Assembly (NCBI GenBank): GCA_002726205.1
Contig: PBSL01000045.1
Coordinates: 1-60,222 of the forward strand
DNA length: 60,222 nt
Direction: 5' to 3'
Origin: Planctomycetaceae bacterium
GTDB lineage: Bacteria; Planctomycetota; Planctomycetia; Planctomycetales; Planctomycetaceae
Each line of letters opens with the position of its first letter. Positions within the stretch are counted from its first letter, which is position 1. A program made the position numbers and the translations under genes. The notes below the pieces were generated by a model. That model saw only the letters and a program-made list of their open reading frames with translations. It had not been told where the DNA came from and did not search any database. Shown piece by piece: positions 18,254 to 26,414 of the stretch.

Positions 18254-19501
18254 ATGTTCCTTCGTCTCTGCCTGGCGTGTTCCTCGTTGTTGTTTGTTTC
18301 GAGTTTGCCGCGGCTGTCGGCGGCCGACTGGATCCAGTGGCGAGGAACACTTCGAGACGGGATTGCGGATGCGGCGAATGTCCCGGGGAAATGGCCCGCG
18401 AGTCTCGCTCGCGTCTGGCAACGGCGGGTCGGTCAAGGACACGCCTCGCCGGTCGTGCGGTCCGGTCGCGTTTTCAGCCTGGCTCGCGAGGGCAACCGTG
18501 AGGTCGTTCGAGGGTTCGAACTGGCATCGGGACGCGAGCTGTGGAAGAGCGATTACCGGGCTCCCTACAAGTTGCAGTCGGTGGCGCGTGAGCACGGCAA
18601 GGGTCCCAAGTCGACACCGGTGGTCGAGGGCAATCGCCTGGTCACCTTCGGGATCAGCGGGATCCTCTGCTGCTGGGATACGACCAATGGAGCGAAGGTG
18701 TGGTCTCGCGAGTTTTCCTCGGAACATCAGCAGACGGCGCCGCTGTATGGTCATGCCGCCTCGCCGATCGTCGTTGACGGTCGAGTGATCGTCCACGTTG
18801 GTGGCCACGACGACGGTGCACTGATGGCCTTCGAGCTGGCGTCGGGACGTGTGGCCTGGAAATGGAGCGAGGATGGTCCGGCGTACGCGTCGCCGATTCT
18901 CACGACGTTGGCCGGGCGACGGCAGTTGATCACGCAGTCACAGAAATTCCATGTCGGGGTCGATCCCGTGAAGGGGACTGTGCTGTGGCGCGTTCCCTTC
19001 ACCACGCAGTTCGACCAGAACAGCGTCACACCGATCGTGTCCGACGCCCTCGTGATTCTCTCGGGCTACAACGAACCGACGGTCGCGTTGGAAATCCGGA
19101 GCCGTGACAGCCGGTTGCGGGCAAAGACCCGCTGGTCCAACCGCGACATTCCGATGTACATGAGCAGCCCGGTACTTGTGGAGGGACGGTTGTTCGGGAT
19201 GACACAGAAACGCCGGGGCCAGTTGTTCTGCGCCGATCCGGCCACCGGCAAGGTGCTGTGGACCACGCCCGGTCGCCTGGCCGAGAACGCGGCAATCATC
19301 GCGGCCGGCAAGGTCCTGCTCGTGCAGACAACCGCCGGCGAACTGCTTGTCGTTGCCGCCGCTGGAGACGGATACGACGAGAAAGCCCGTTACCGGGTTT
19401 CCGAAAAGTCCACCTGGGCCCATCCGGCACTCGTCGGATCGAAACTGCTGGTCAAGGATGTCGAGAACCTGATGGTCTTCGACCTGCAGAGCCAGGATTA
19501 G
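18254..19501 (+). CDS. Exported PQQ-like beta-propeller protein
   Basis: 415 residues with a cleavable signal peptide (MFLRLCLACSSLLFV..., cleavage near LSAA). The propeller blades show the repeated pattern of Trp-ending strands (DWIQWRG, GRELWKSD, GAKVWSRE, GRVAWKWS, GTVLWRV, GKVLWTT), as in BamB/PQQ-like repeat proteins of planctomycetes. Start ATG 18254 is fixed by AGGAG 8 nt upstream; residues encoded further upstream are not signal-like. These proteins are exported, often annotated as BamB-like, but no outer-membrane assembly gene is adjacent. No catalytic cysteines or Ca/PQQ ligands of true quinoprotein dehydrogenases are obvious, so the role is structural or binding. Confidence 0.8.
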   Translation: MFLRLCLACSSLLFVSSLPRLSAADWIQWRGTLRDGIADAANVPGKWPASLARVWQRRVGQGHASPVVRSGRVFSLAREGNREVVRGFELASGRELWKSDYRAPYKLQSVAREHGKGPKSTPVVEGNRLVTFGISGILCCWDTTNGAKVWSREFSSEHQQTAPLYGHAASPIVVDGRVIVHVGGHDDGALMAFELASGRVAWKWSEDGPAYASPILTTLAGRRQLITQSQKFHVGVDPVKGTVLWRVPFTTQFDQNSVTPIVSDALVILSGYNEPTVALEIRSRDSRLRAKTRWSNRDIPMYMSSPVLVEGRLFGMTQKRRGQLFCADPATGKVLWTTPGRLAENAAIIAAGKVLLVQTTAGELLVVAAAGDGYDEKARYRVSEKSTWAHPALVGSKLLVKDVENLMVFDLQSQD

Positions 19502-19528
19502 CGGCGACCGGGAACGCGAATCGCCGCT
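19500..19528. terminator. Bidirectional hairpin terminator candidate
   Basis: GCGGCGA (19501-19507) pairs with TCGCCGC (19521-19527), and flanking A19500 pairs with T19528, giving 8 bp and a 13-nt loop. It lies exactly between the convergent PQQ-propeller and DUF2617 genes. There is no T-tract. Confidence 0.4.
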
Positions 19529-19531
19529 GCG

Positions 19532-20074
19532 CTACAGTTCAAACAGCGACTGGGTCTTCACCACCGCACAGTTTTCCGGAAACGTGTGGAAGGCCTGGAC
19601 CAACAGGCTGCCAGGCCAGTTGTCGGTGGTGATGACCGAGAGTGCTGCCGGGTCGAATCGGCCGGTGCCTGGAAAGGCAAAGGCGACCGCGGCCGTGAGA
19701 CTGTCGCGGGCCAGTTCCTCGTGGACGTTGAGGAACACCTCCTGGTCGAGTTGTTCGAGTTGGTAGCTGACGTAGTATCGGACCCCGTTGTCGAACTGGA
19801 ACGTCTCGTTTCGACTGCCACGGATCTTTTTTTCGAGTAACTGGCGTTTCTGTGGCAGGAGTTGCTGGCGGGCCGCAGTCACCTCGGTCACCGTTTCGTT
19901 GCGACACCGCAACGAAACCATGTGACCGGCGTCGCAGATGTGGATCGAGGCCGAATAGTCCTCGTGCCAGACTTCGGTCTCGGCACGCACCGCCAGCAGT
20001 TCCGGATGCACCGACCGCCCGAACAGGTGAAACACCAACTCGCTGGCATCAGGGCGAACCGACTGTGTGGTCAT
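19532..20074 (-). CDS. DUF2617 family protein
   Basis: 180 residues, cytoplasmic (no signal or membrane segment). The sequence LVFHLFGRSVHPELL near the N-terminus and the acidic-aromatic middle (QFDNGVRYYVSYQLEQLD) fit what I remember of DUF2617, a small uncharacterised family in planctomycetes and actinobacteria. ATG 20074 is the natural start. It is transcribed towards the PQQ-propeller gene and is 128 bp downstream of the MGMT-like gene on the same strand. Function unknown. Confidence 0.6.
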   Translation of the reverse strand: MTTQSVRPDASELVFHLFGRSVHPELLAVRAETEVWHEDYSASIHICDAGHMVSLRCRNETVTEVTAARQQLLPQKRQLLEKKIRGSRNETFQFDNGVRYYVSYQLEQLDQEVFLNVHEELARDSLTAAVAFAFPGTGRFDPAALSVITTDNWPGSLLVQAFHTFPENCAVVKTQSLFEL

Positions 20075-20202
20075 GGTCAGAGCATCTCGACCGGCCGCCT
20101 GGGGCGTGCCGGAATGACACGGTGAAAAACAAAACAGGCCAAACCCGATTGTACCCGTCCCGGTCGATACTCGCCAAGAGACTCCTGTTCGGGAGCGGCC
20201 GT

Positions 20203-20706
20203 CTACGAGTCGCTCGCCTCCAGTGCCAGCATCCGGGCCTTCAGTCGCGTGCCCTGCGGGGCCGAGAATCCTCCCAGGCGGCCCGTCGCGGCGATCACCC
20301 GGTGGCAGGGGACCAGGATCGGGACGGGGTTGTTGGCCATCACGCTGCCGACGGCACGCGCCGCCCCAGGCGATCCCACCCCGGTGGCGACTTCTCCATA
20401 GCTTTCGGTCCGACCGTAGCCGATCTGGCGGACATGATCCATCACGCGAAACTGGAAGTCGGTCAGCGGTGGCAAGACCACGGTCACGTCGCTGAAGTCG
20501 ATTCGGTCACCGGCGGCATAGTCTTCGAGTCGCGACCGCAATGCGGGACACCAGTCGGATTTTTCCGCGTACCGCCCGGCGACCCGTCGGTGAAGAGACG
20601 CAGCCGATCGATGCCCGATCTCGACACGGTGCACCGACACACCGTCACCGAGGAGTCCGAACCAGCCAAGCGATGTCGGGAAAAGTGACAGGATCAACTT
20701 GCTCAT
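20203..20706 (-). CDS. Methylated-DNA--protein-cysteine S-methyltransferase (O6-alkylguanine repair)
   Basis: 167 residues. The C-terminal domain carries the active-site motif PCHR (within LVPCHRVIA) plus the helix-turn-helix/arginine-finger segment (YGEVATGVGSPGAARAVGSVM) and the GRLGGFSAPQG tail. It repairs O6-alkylguanine by irreversible transfer to the Cys. The start ATG 20706 (MSKLILSLFP) is chosen because residues upstream of it are basic and low-complexity. It is shorter than Ada fusions, so it is an Ogt/MGMT type. It is divergent from the 20844 gene; promoter elements of that gene lie just upstream. Confidence 0.9.
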   Translation of the reverse strand: MSKLILSLFPTSLGWFGLLGDGVSVHRVEIGHRSAASLHRRVAGRYAEKSDWCPALRSRLEDYAAGDRIDFSDVTVVLPPLTDFQFRVMDHVRQIGYGRTESYGEVATGVGSPGAARAVGSVMANNPVPILVPCHRVIAATGRLGGFSAPQGTRLKARMLALEASDS

Positions 20707-20735
20707 GGCTGCGGTCTTCGGAATCTCGGACGTCT

Positions 20736-20764
20736 TTGACCGTCTCGGTCGCGAGCTATACAAT
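20736..20764 (+). promoter_or_regulatory. Sigma-70-type promoter
   Basis: TTGACC (20736-20741), a 17-bp spacer, and TACAAT (20759-20764). The predicted start is near 20771, giving a ~73-nt leader for the gene at 20844. TATACA overlapping at 20757 would give a 15-bp spacer and is less likely. Confidence 0.65.
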
Positions 20765-20843
20765 AGACCGATCGCGGCAATGGAACACGTTCGGCTCGTG
20801 GCGATTCAGTGCTGCGGTTCTTCTTCTCGAGGTTCTCTCGACC

Positions 20844-21587
20844 ATGAACGCCTACAGCGCATTGGCGGACGACTGCTACAGCAACATGAATCTCAGTACC
20901 GAGATGGCTCTTCCGACAAACCGGGAGACGATTCTTGGTTTCTTTGAGCGATTGCAGAAGTCCTATCCCACGATGAGGAACTTTTATACGCGAGACAATG
21001 GAGATCTCGTGCTCGAGGAAGACAAGGACCAGGGCCACCAGCGGTGGTTGTCGATCGAGGCCCGGCGGATCAACAGTGGTTTCGTCAACCCGACCGATCT
21101 CGACGAGGCACTCGAACAACACCGGCTGGTCTTGCAGCAGGTGCCCTACATGCTCTCGGTCAGCCCTCTCGACTGCGAAGCACTCGATTACATGATGGGC
21201 TTCGACTTCACCTACAGCGGCAATCACGACGCCCTGGTGGCCGAGGCATTGGGGACATCGAGTGCGATGGACGGGCTGCTGGAGATGCCCGGGACGGAGG
21301 TGTTGAGTTTCGAGCCGTCGATCACGTTGGGGCTGGAGGAATCGTGCCGCCGGCAGGCCCGGTTGATGATCGAAACCAGGACAAACGCCTACCAGGTTCG
21401 CCGGGGCGATTTTCCCGAGGAGTTGATCAGTGTTTATTTCACCGTTCGCCAGTACGGCAGCCTGGAAGCCGATGCCTCGTTTGAAGAAACACTGGTGTCA
21501 TTACGTGAGCAATGTGAAGAACTTCTGGACGCATTCGTGATCGAGCAGGTCCTGCGCCCGCTGGCCCAGGCGATTTCGACGAAATAG
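20844..21587 (+). CDS. Conserved hypothetical protein
   Basis: 247 residues from ATG 20844, with GAGG 11 nt upstream and a good promoter further upstream. It is acidic, soluble and mostly helical, with no signal peptide and no motif I recognise. Notable stretches are ETILGFFERLQKSYPTMRNF (residues ~28-47) and DYMMGFDFTYSGNHD near the middle. It looks like a small planctomycete family. The aminotransferase follows 39 bp later on the same strand, so the two may be co-transcribed. No function is assigned. Confidence 0.75.
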   Translation: MNAYSALADDCYSNMNLSTEMALPTNRETILGFFERLQKSYPTMRNFYTRDNGDLVLEEDKDQGHQRWLSIEARRINSGFVNPTDLDEALEQHRLVLQQVPYMLSVSPLDCEALDYMMGFDFTYSGNHDALVAEALGTSSAMDGLLEMPGTEVLSFEPSITLGLEESCRRQARLMIETRTNAYQVRRGDFPEELISVYFTVRQYGSLEADASFEETLVSLREQCEELLDAFVIEQVLRPLAQAISTK

Positions 21588-21626
21588 CCCGGTCGAACAG
21601 ACCCACAAGAGACGGGAGACATCCAC

Positions 21627-22895
21627 GTGTCCGTTGCGTTGAGCCAATTTGCCAGAACTCTCTCGGTTGAAACTGCCTTCACGGTTCTCGCGGTTGCCAA
21701 GCAACTGAAGGCCCAGGGCAAGGACGTCGTTGAACTGGAGATCGGTGACAGTCCGTTTGACACCACCGCCTCGGCCAAGTCGGCCGGTGTGTTGGCGATC
21801 GAAGACAACCAGTCACACTATTGTCCCTCACCGGGCATCCCCGAGTTCCGCGCGGCGGCGGCGCGGTTTGTCTCCGACGAGTTCAACATCCCGGCGTCGG
21901 CAGAGAACATCGTGGCGGGGCCGGGGGCGAAGGTTTTCGAGCAGTTTTTCTGCGAGGCCTTTCTGGATCCAGGTGACGGGGTGTTGGTCTTCAGCCCGTT
22001 TTTCCCGACCTACATTCCAAACATCGAGCGACGGGGGGCCCGCGCGGTTCTGACGCCGTTGCGGCAGTCCAACGGGTTTCGGCCGGAAGCTGAAGCCATC
22101 GAACGGTTCCTCGCCGACGATCCGCAACCGAAGGCGATCTTCCTGAATTCCCCGCACAATCCCACCGGGGGTGTCACGACCGAGGCCGATCTGCAGGCGA
22201 TCGCCGATGTGGTTCGCGGCCAGGAGATCGCGGTTTTCAGTGATGAACCGTATTGTCACATGGTCTGGGAGGGCCGGCACCATTCGCTGCTCGAACAGGC
22301 CGGCATGATGGACCAGTGTGTGGCGGCCTACACTTTCAGCAAGTCCTACAGCATGAGCGGTTGGCGGCTGGGATTTGCGGTGGCTTCGGAGTCGACTGCC
22401 GATGCGATCGGCAAGATGATCAACACGTCGCTTTCCTGCACCCCTCCCCTGGTGCAACTTGCCGGGGCCGCCGCGCTTTCCAGGGACCACGAGGAACGTG
22501 ATCGCGTGATGGCCAATTTTCGCGAAAAGGTCGTGTTGTTGACCGAGGGACTCAACGCGATCGAGGGCATCCACTCGCTGGATCCGACGGCGACGTTCTA
22601 TGTCTTTCCCAACGTCGCGGGAATCTGCAACCGGTTGGAGATCACCAGCCACGGACTGGCACTGTACCTGCTCGAGGGAGCCGACGACGATTTTGGCGTT
22701 GCCTGCCTGGGGGGTGAGTGCTTTGGGGACGCGGGGGCAGGATTTCTGAGATTCAGTTGTGCCGAGCCCAACGAACGGCTGCAGCAGGCACTGGACTTTC
22801 TGCCCGAGGCGATTGGACGGACTGACCGCGTGGCGGCATTCCTGGAAAGTCGCCCCGAGTTCCGTCTCGAGATGCCTTACGACACCGGGGAATGA
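21627..22895 (+). CDS. Pyridoxal-phosphate-dependent aminotransferase, class I/II
   Basis: 422 residues. Family landmarks in order: SPHNPTGG (residues ~172-179), DEPYCHMVW, and the Schiff-base lysine K239 in TFSKSYSMSGWRLGF, then a Ser/Arg-containing C-terminal domain. This is the fold type I aspartate-aminotransferase group; the exact amino acid is not readable. The start is GTG 21627, with GGGAG about 9 nt upstream. It sits 39 bp after the hypothetical gene and 45 bp before vanZ-like, so they may form one transcript. Confidence 0.85.
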   Translation: MSVALSQFARTLSVETAFTVLAVAKQLKAQGKDVVELEIGDSPFDTTASAKSAGVLAIEDNQSHYCPSPGIPEFRAAAARFVSDEFNIPASAENIVAGPGAKVFEQFFCEAFLDPGDGVLVFSPFFPTYIPNIERRGARAVLTPLRQSNGFRPEAEAIERFLADDPQPKAIFLNSPHNPTGGVTTEADLQAIADVVRGQEIAVFSDEPYCHMVWEGRHHSLLEQAGMMDQCVAAYTFSKSYSMSGWRLGFAVASESTADAIGKMINTSLSCTPPLVQLAGAAALSRDHEERDRVMANFREKVVLLTEGLNAIEGIHSLDPTATFYVFPNVAGICNRLEITSHGLALYLLEGADDDFGVACLGGECFGDAGAGFLRFSCAEPNERLQQALDFLPEAIGRTDRVAAFLESRPEFRLEMPYDTGE

Positions 22896-22940
22896 CCCCG
22901 GTTGTCCGCACCTGTCCGAAACGGTCTAGCGGGGCGAGTG

Positions 22941-23411
22941 ATGTCGGCTGAACACCGATCAAGCCCGCGACTGGTCGCCGGGTTGGTCCGTACGGCACTG
23001 GGCCTGTACTGGGCTGGGCTGTTTGTTGCGACGCACCTGCCCAACCCGCCGGTGGTTGTGCCGCGCGACGTTTCGGACACCTGGCTGCATTTTCTTGCCT
23101 ACCTCGGGCTTGCGACGCTGCTGGTTCCGGCGATCTCGCTGCCTGGTTCGATCAGTCGTTGGACGGGCCTGGTCGCCTGGGGGGTGGCTGCAGTCTACGC
23201 AACCATCGATGAACTGTTGCAGATGATTCCGGTCCTGCACCGCACCGCCGAGTGGAAAGACTGGTTTGCCGACCTCGGCGGGGCCGGCTGCGGCGTGTTG
23301 ATCGGTGCCCTGATTGCACGAACCTGGCTGTCGTCGCGGGGAAGAGAAGCGGAAGGTCCGTCGGTCGATGCCTTGCACCGCCGGTCGCCGGACACTCTCG
23401 AGGATGGTTGA
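22941..23411 (+). CDS. VanZ-like membrane protein
   Basis: 156 residues from ATG 22941 (a TTG at 22902 is in frame, but GGGGCGAG precedes the ATG). Four hydrophobic segments with the VanZ hallmarks: DTWLHFLAYLGLA, then ATIDELLQ, then the acidic EWKDWFADLGGAGCG segment. The family is named after a teicoplanin-resistance gene, but most chromosomal members have unknown roles. No resistance genes are nearby. The rpsR promoter overlaps the 3' end. Confidence 0.8.
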   Translation: MSAEHRSSPRLVAGLVRTALGLYWAGLFVATHLPNPPVVVPRDVSDTWLHFLAYLGLATLLVPAISLPGSISRWTGLVAWGVAAVYATIDELLQMIPVLHRTAEWKDWFADLGGAGCGVLIGALIARTWLSSRGREAEGPSVDALHRRSPDTLEDG

Positions 23412-23436
23412 AAGCTCGGACGCCGATCCGCATAAT
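23408..23436 (+). promoter_or_regulatory. Sigma-70-type promoter of rpsR
   Basis: TTGAAA (23408-23413), 17-bp spacer and CATAAT (23431-23436). It overlaps the stop codon of the vanZ-like gene. The predicted leader for rpsR is about 105 nt. Confidence 0.65.
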
Positions 23437-23499
23437 GGTGGATTCACTCAGTTCGCAAGCCGCTCCGGAATCACGTGGTACCGGCAAGACGGGTTGCGT

Positions 23500-23515
23500 C
23501 GACCTCGGGGTCGAT
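23500..23515 (+). promoter_or_regulatory. Hairpin in the rpsR leader
   Basis: TCGACC-TCGG-GGTCGA forms a perfect 6-bp stem with a 4-nt loop inside the predicted 5' leader of rpsR, about 32 nt before the start codon. S18 together with S6 binds mRNA leaders in several bacteria; whether this hairpin is such a site is open. Confidence 0.3.
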
Positions 23516-23547
23516 CCACGACTGGCATGTAATGAGGATCCTACGAC

Positions 23548-23835
23548 ATGGCACAACGACACAGCCGCGCCGACATTCGCAAGGCCCGAAAACGCAAGGC
23601 CCGGCAGCAGCGAAAGATCAATTGCCGGTTCTGTCCCAGCGGGTGCGACAATCCGCCGCGGCCGATCTATGTCGATTTCAAGGACGTCAAACTTCTGAGA
23701 TCGATGGTCAACCGCAACGGGCAGATGTTGTCTCGCCGTCGCACGGGCTGCTGTGCCAAGTACCAGCGAGCCGTCCGACGGGCCGTGATGCGAGCACGCT
23801 TCATGGGCCTGCTGCCCTACGTACCCAAGGACTAG
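23548..23835 (+). CDS. rpsR: 30S ribosomal protein S18
   Basis: 95 residues, basic throughout. The bS18 core is clear (YVDFKDVKLLRSM, then RRTGCCAKYQRAVRRAV, ending MGLLPYV). Cysteines C26, C29, C33 and C68 could bind zinc, as in zinc-containing S18 forms. GAGG at ~10 nt precedes ATG 23548. It binds with S6 on the platform of the 30S subunit. In most bacteria rpsR lies with rpsF, ssb and rplI; here it stands alone with its own promoter. Confidence 0.95.
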   Translation: MAQRHSRADIRKARKRKARQQRKINCRFCPSGCDNPPRPIYVDFKDVKLLRSMVNRNGQMLSRRRTGCCAKYQRAVRRAVMRARFMGLLPYVPKD

Positions 23836-23848
23836 CGCGGCCGCTCAG

Positions 23849-23868
23849 GTCAGCGGTTGAACGCTGAC
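23849..23868 (+). terminator. Hairpin after rpsR
   Basis: GTCAGCG-GTTGAA-CGCTGAC, a perfect 7-bp stem with a 6-nt loop starting 14 bp after the rpsR stop. No T-tract follows. Confidence 0.45.
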
Positions 23869-24098
23869 ACCGCGCCCGTTGCCGACGGGTCGTCTTGTCG
23901 GCAGCCGGTGCCGCCAGGGGGCGAATTGGCGAAGCCGCCGCGATGACGATCGTCCATCGGATCTCGGGCGGCCGAAGGCGACGACGTTGGCCCAGTTTGC
24001 AGTCGGCCTGCCGGGAGGCCATTGTCGACGGTGTTTCAGGATCTGCAACCAACACGTCAATCGCATGTCGAGGGTCTCCTACCCACGGGACTGGCTGC

Positions 24099-24127
24099 TT
24101 GACCACGCCAGCAACCGCAGCATACCG
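24099..24127 (+). promoter_or_regulatory. Weak sigma-70-like promoter for the SDR gene
   Basis: TTGACC (24099-24104) with a 17-bp spacer to ATACCG (24122-24127). The -35 is good and the -10 poor; a one-base shift gives CATACC. Confidence 0.3.
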
Positions 24128-24182
24128 TCGTCGATGGGACCAGGTCAAAAACACGTCTTCTTGTTTTCGTGAGAACGATCAG

Positions 24183-24992
24183 ATGCAGGATTCAGCGCTA
24201 CCCGACCCACTCTTTGAGATTGCCGATCGGGTCACGATTGTCTCGGGAGGCAGCCGGGGTATCGGCAAGGCTCTTGCCGCCGGTTTTGCCACCCGTGGTG
24301 CACCGGTGATTGTGACCGGCCGGGACAGTGACACGCTTGAGGCAACGGTGTCAGAGATCTCGGCCATGGCCGGGGTGGTCGTGCAAGGCGTCGTCTGTGA
24401 TGTCGCTCGACCGGATGATATCACGCGGCTGGTCGAGCAGGTGATCGACGAGTTTGGACGTGTCGATGCGCTGCTGAACGTTGCCGGGGTCAATCGTCGA
24501 ATGCGGGTCGAAACGGTGAGCGAGGAAGATTACGACTACATTCTCGACATCAATCTCAAGGGGGCGTTCTTGCTGGCCCAGGCGGTTGGTCGACAAATGA
24601 TCGCGCAGGGCTCGGGCAGCATCATCAACATCGATTCGTTGAATACCTATGCGCCGTTGAAGGGCGTGGCACCCTACGCGATGAGCAAGGCAGGGTTGGT
24701 GATGATGACACGGTCTCTGGCAACCGAGTGGGGTGAACATGGTGTGCGGGTCAACACGATCGCGCCGGGTTTCATCCTGACCGATCTGACCCGCAAGTTG
24801 TGGTCAGACCCGACGATGCAGGAGTGGGGATTGTCGAACACGCCGCTGGGGCGGCTTGGGGAAGTCGAAGACCTGGTCGGGGCAACCGTGTTTCTGGCTG
24901 CCGACGCCTCAGCCTTCATGACCGGACAGGTTGTCCGCGTTGATGGTGGCTTCACCGCGGGTCTGATGTGGCCGATTCCCTTCGACGACTGA
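24183..24992 (+). CDS. Short-chain dehydrogenase/reductase (SDR), classical type
   Basis: 269 residues from ATG 24183. The NAD(P) motif is SGGSRGIG (residues 21-28), with NVAG at ~93, the catalytic Ser in NIDSLNTYAP, Y165 and K169 (YAMSK), and the C-terminal VDGG typical of the family. The GAP/IAPGFI part resembles gluconate 5-dehydrogenase and KduD-like enzymes, but the substrate is not determined. It converges with the anti-sigma-like gene, the stops being 2 bp apart. A low-complexity in-frame extension upstream is excluded. Confidence 0.88.
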   Translation: MQDSALPDPLFEIADRVTIVSGGSRGIGKALAAGFATRGAPVIVTGRDSDTLEATVSEISAMAGVVVQGVVCDVARPDDITRLVEQVIDEFGRVDALLNVAGVNRRMRVETVSEEDYDYILDINLKGAFLLAQAVGRQMIAQGSGSIINIDSLNTYAPLKGVAPYAMSKAGLVMMTRSLATEWGEHGVRVNTIAPGFILTDLTRKLWSDPTMQEWGLSNTPLGRLGEVEDLVGATVFLAADASAFMTGQVVRVDGGFTAGLMWPIPFDD

Positions 24993-24993
24993 A

Positions 24994-26226
24994 TCAGGCC
25001 GCGCCGTCGGAACCCGGTCGAGCATCCTTCGGTGGCGGGTCGGGGGCCACCAGCACGAAGATCACCTGCAAGCGGCGGTCTTTCAGTGGTTCGCCTCCCG
25101 CCGGGGACCCGAGGTTGCGTTGACGTTCCTTAGCAATACCCGCCGGTTTCTGGATCTTGTGGAGCATGTCGGCCGGCAGATCAAGACGGATCTGAGCCGA
25201 GGCCAGCGACGATCGGGGAATCCCGGCGGTGGGCTTTGCGAGGTTCCGGGGAGATTTTCGCGCCGTTGCCGCAGCGGCTCGTGGCTTGCGATCGCGTGAC
25301 AGTTCCTTGTCCTTGCCCGGCAGGCCGCCGTAGGACTGCAGTTGATCGAGGACCTGTCGTCCGCCCGGCGCGGTTTCCAGGGCTGCAACATGCAGTATCC
25401 CGGGAATTTCCATCTGGGCGTGCACCTCCCGATGCAGGTTTGCCATTGCCTGGGAAACTTGCTGTTTCGACGCCTTGACGACCACGCTGACCAGTTGTCC
25501 AGGAGCCACACGCCACCGCTTGTCGGCCCCAGCGGTACCCGCCTTTGCCTTGATGTCGGCTCGAGGGATCTTGTGCTTCTGTAACAGCAGGCGGAGAGAA
25601 TTCAGACCCTGTTCGACATCGACCACGGTCAGGCGAATGACAACGGCCTGGTCGTCGGAGGTGTCTATCGCGGAGAAGATCTGGCCGACCCGGGCGTCGT
25701 CGATTTGCTTGTTGAAAACCAACTCGCGTCCGTCCTCGGTCGATGCGGCCGATCTCAGGGTGGGTTCATCGGGCGTGATGCCGCCGAGGAATTCCTGGTC
25801 GGCCACAGCAGCTGCTGGGATTTCTTGTTCACCAGTCACCATCGCCAGGTCACGGCCGTGATCAGCCGAGTTGTCCAGCAGGTCAGTTGCCCTCGGGAGA
25901 ACCGCCACGACGACGAGAACCATCAGGGCCACGATCGTTGCAATCATCGCGGTTGAACGGAATCGCCGGCCGGTGGCCGATCGGGGTGGCGGTTGCTGGA
26001 CCGGTTGTGCGGAAAGGACGCGCGATCGCAGGTCCAGCGATGCGGGGGTGGCCGGAAGGTCCGACAGGCAGGCCGAGACGGCCCGCAGATCGTCCAGCGC
26101 ACACCGGGTTGCTTCCGACGACTCGAGAAGCCTCTCGAATTCCTCGATCTCCTTCGGATTCAATTCACCGTCCAGATAGGCGGAGCAACGTTCATCATGG
26201 ACGTGATCTGAGGTGTGGTCATTCAT
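24994..26226 (-). CDS. Anti-sigma-factor-like membrane protein (zinc-finger type N-terminus)
   Basis: 410 residues. Residues ~8-50 (HVHDERCSAYLDGEL, then EIEEFERLLESSEATRCAL) resemble the ASD/zinc-finger of ECF anti-sigma factors, with His and Cys at the expected spacing. One transmembrane helix lies at ~92-110 (ATIVALMVLVVVAVLP). The C-terminal ~300 residues would be outside; they hold a small alpha/beta region (VIRLTVVDVEQGL) and an Ala/Pro/Lys-rich segment. Such proteins hold an ECF sigma factor at the membrane until a signal arrives. No sigma gene lies beside it, so its partner is elsewhere, or it has another role. Divergent from the DUF1549/DUF1553 gene. Confidence 0.65.
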   Translation of the reverse strand: MNDHTSDHVHDERCSAYLDGELNPKEIEEFERLLESSEATRCALDDLRAVSACLSDLPATPASLDLRSRVLSAQPVQQPPPRSATGRRFRSTAMIATIVALMVLVVVAVLPRATDLLDNSADHGRDLAMVTGEQEIPAAAVADQEFLGGITPDEPTLRSAASTEDGRELVFNKQIDDARVGQIFSAIDTSDDQAVVIRLTVVDVEQGLNSLRLLLQKHKIPRADIKAKAGTAGADKRWRVAPGQLVSVVVKASKQQVSQAMANLHREVHAQMEIPGILHVAALETAPGGRQVLDQLQSYGGLPGKDKELSRDRKPRAAAATARKSPRNLAKPTAGIPRSSLASAQIRLDLPADMLHKIQKPAGIAKERQRNLGSPAGGEPLKDRRLQVIFVLVAPDPPPKDARPGSDGAA

Positions 26227-26295
26227 TGGTATTAGGCCCGCGCAGAAAAAACCCTATTGGTCTGACGTTGACGCCCGGTCATCAGTTCCCGTGAT

Positions 26296-26325
26296 TTTCG
26301 ATAATATTACGTAAGTGAGTATTAT
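26296..26325. promoter_or_regulatory. AT-rich divergent promoter region with dyad
   Basis: ATAATA (26301-26306) and TATTAT (26320-26325) form an inverted repeat around the palindrome TTACGTAA. They give -10-like hexamers on both strands between the anti-sigma-like and DUF1549/DUF1553 genes. The -35 elements are weak. Confidence 0.4.
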
Positions 26326-26414
26326 TCCCGAAGATCGGTCTTGTGAGGCCGGTTCGGTGAGGAGATCGGCGCAGTCGCCTTGCGGCAAACCGGTCCAGCG
26401 GCGAAAGTGCATGG

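Larger units (their letters stand above)
23836..24182. other. 347-bp intergenic region
   Basis: Contains a hairpin at 23849-23868 just after rpsR and a weak promoter at 24099-24127 before the SDR gene. The rest has no RNA gene or convincing coding region; open frames in it read as composition-driven. Confidence 0.6.

Noticed and set aside
23845-24066. Minus-strand frame of 73 codons in the intergenic region after rpsR
   Set aside because: Arg/Pro-rich composition-driven sequence without an SD or a known domain.
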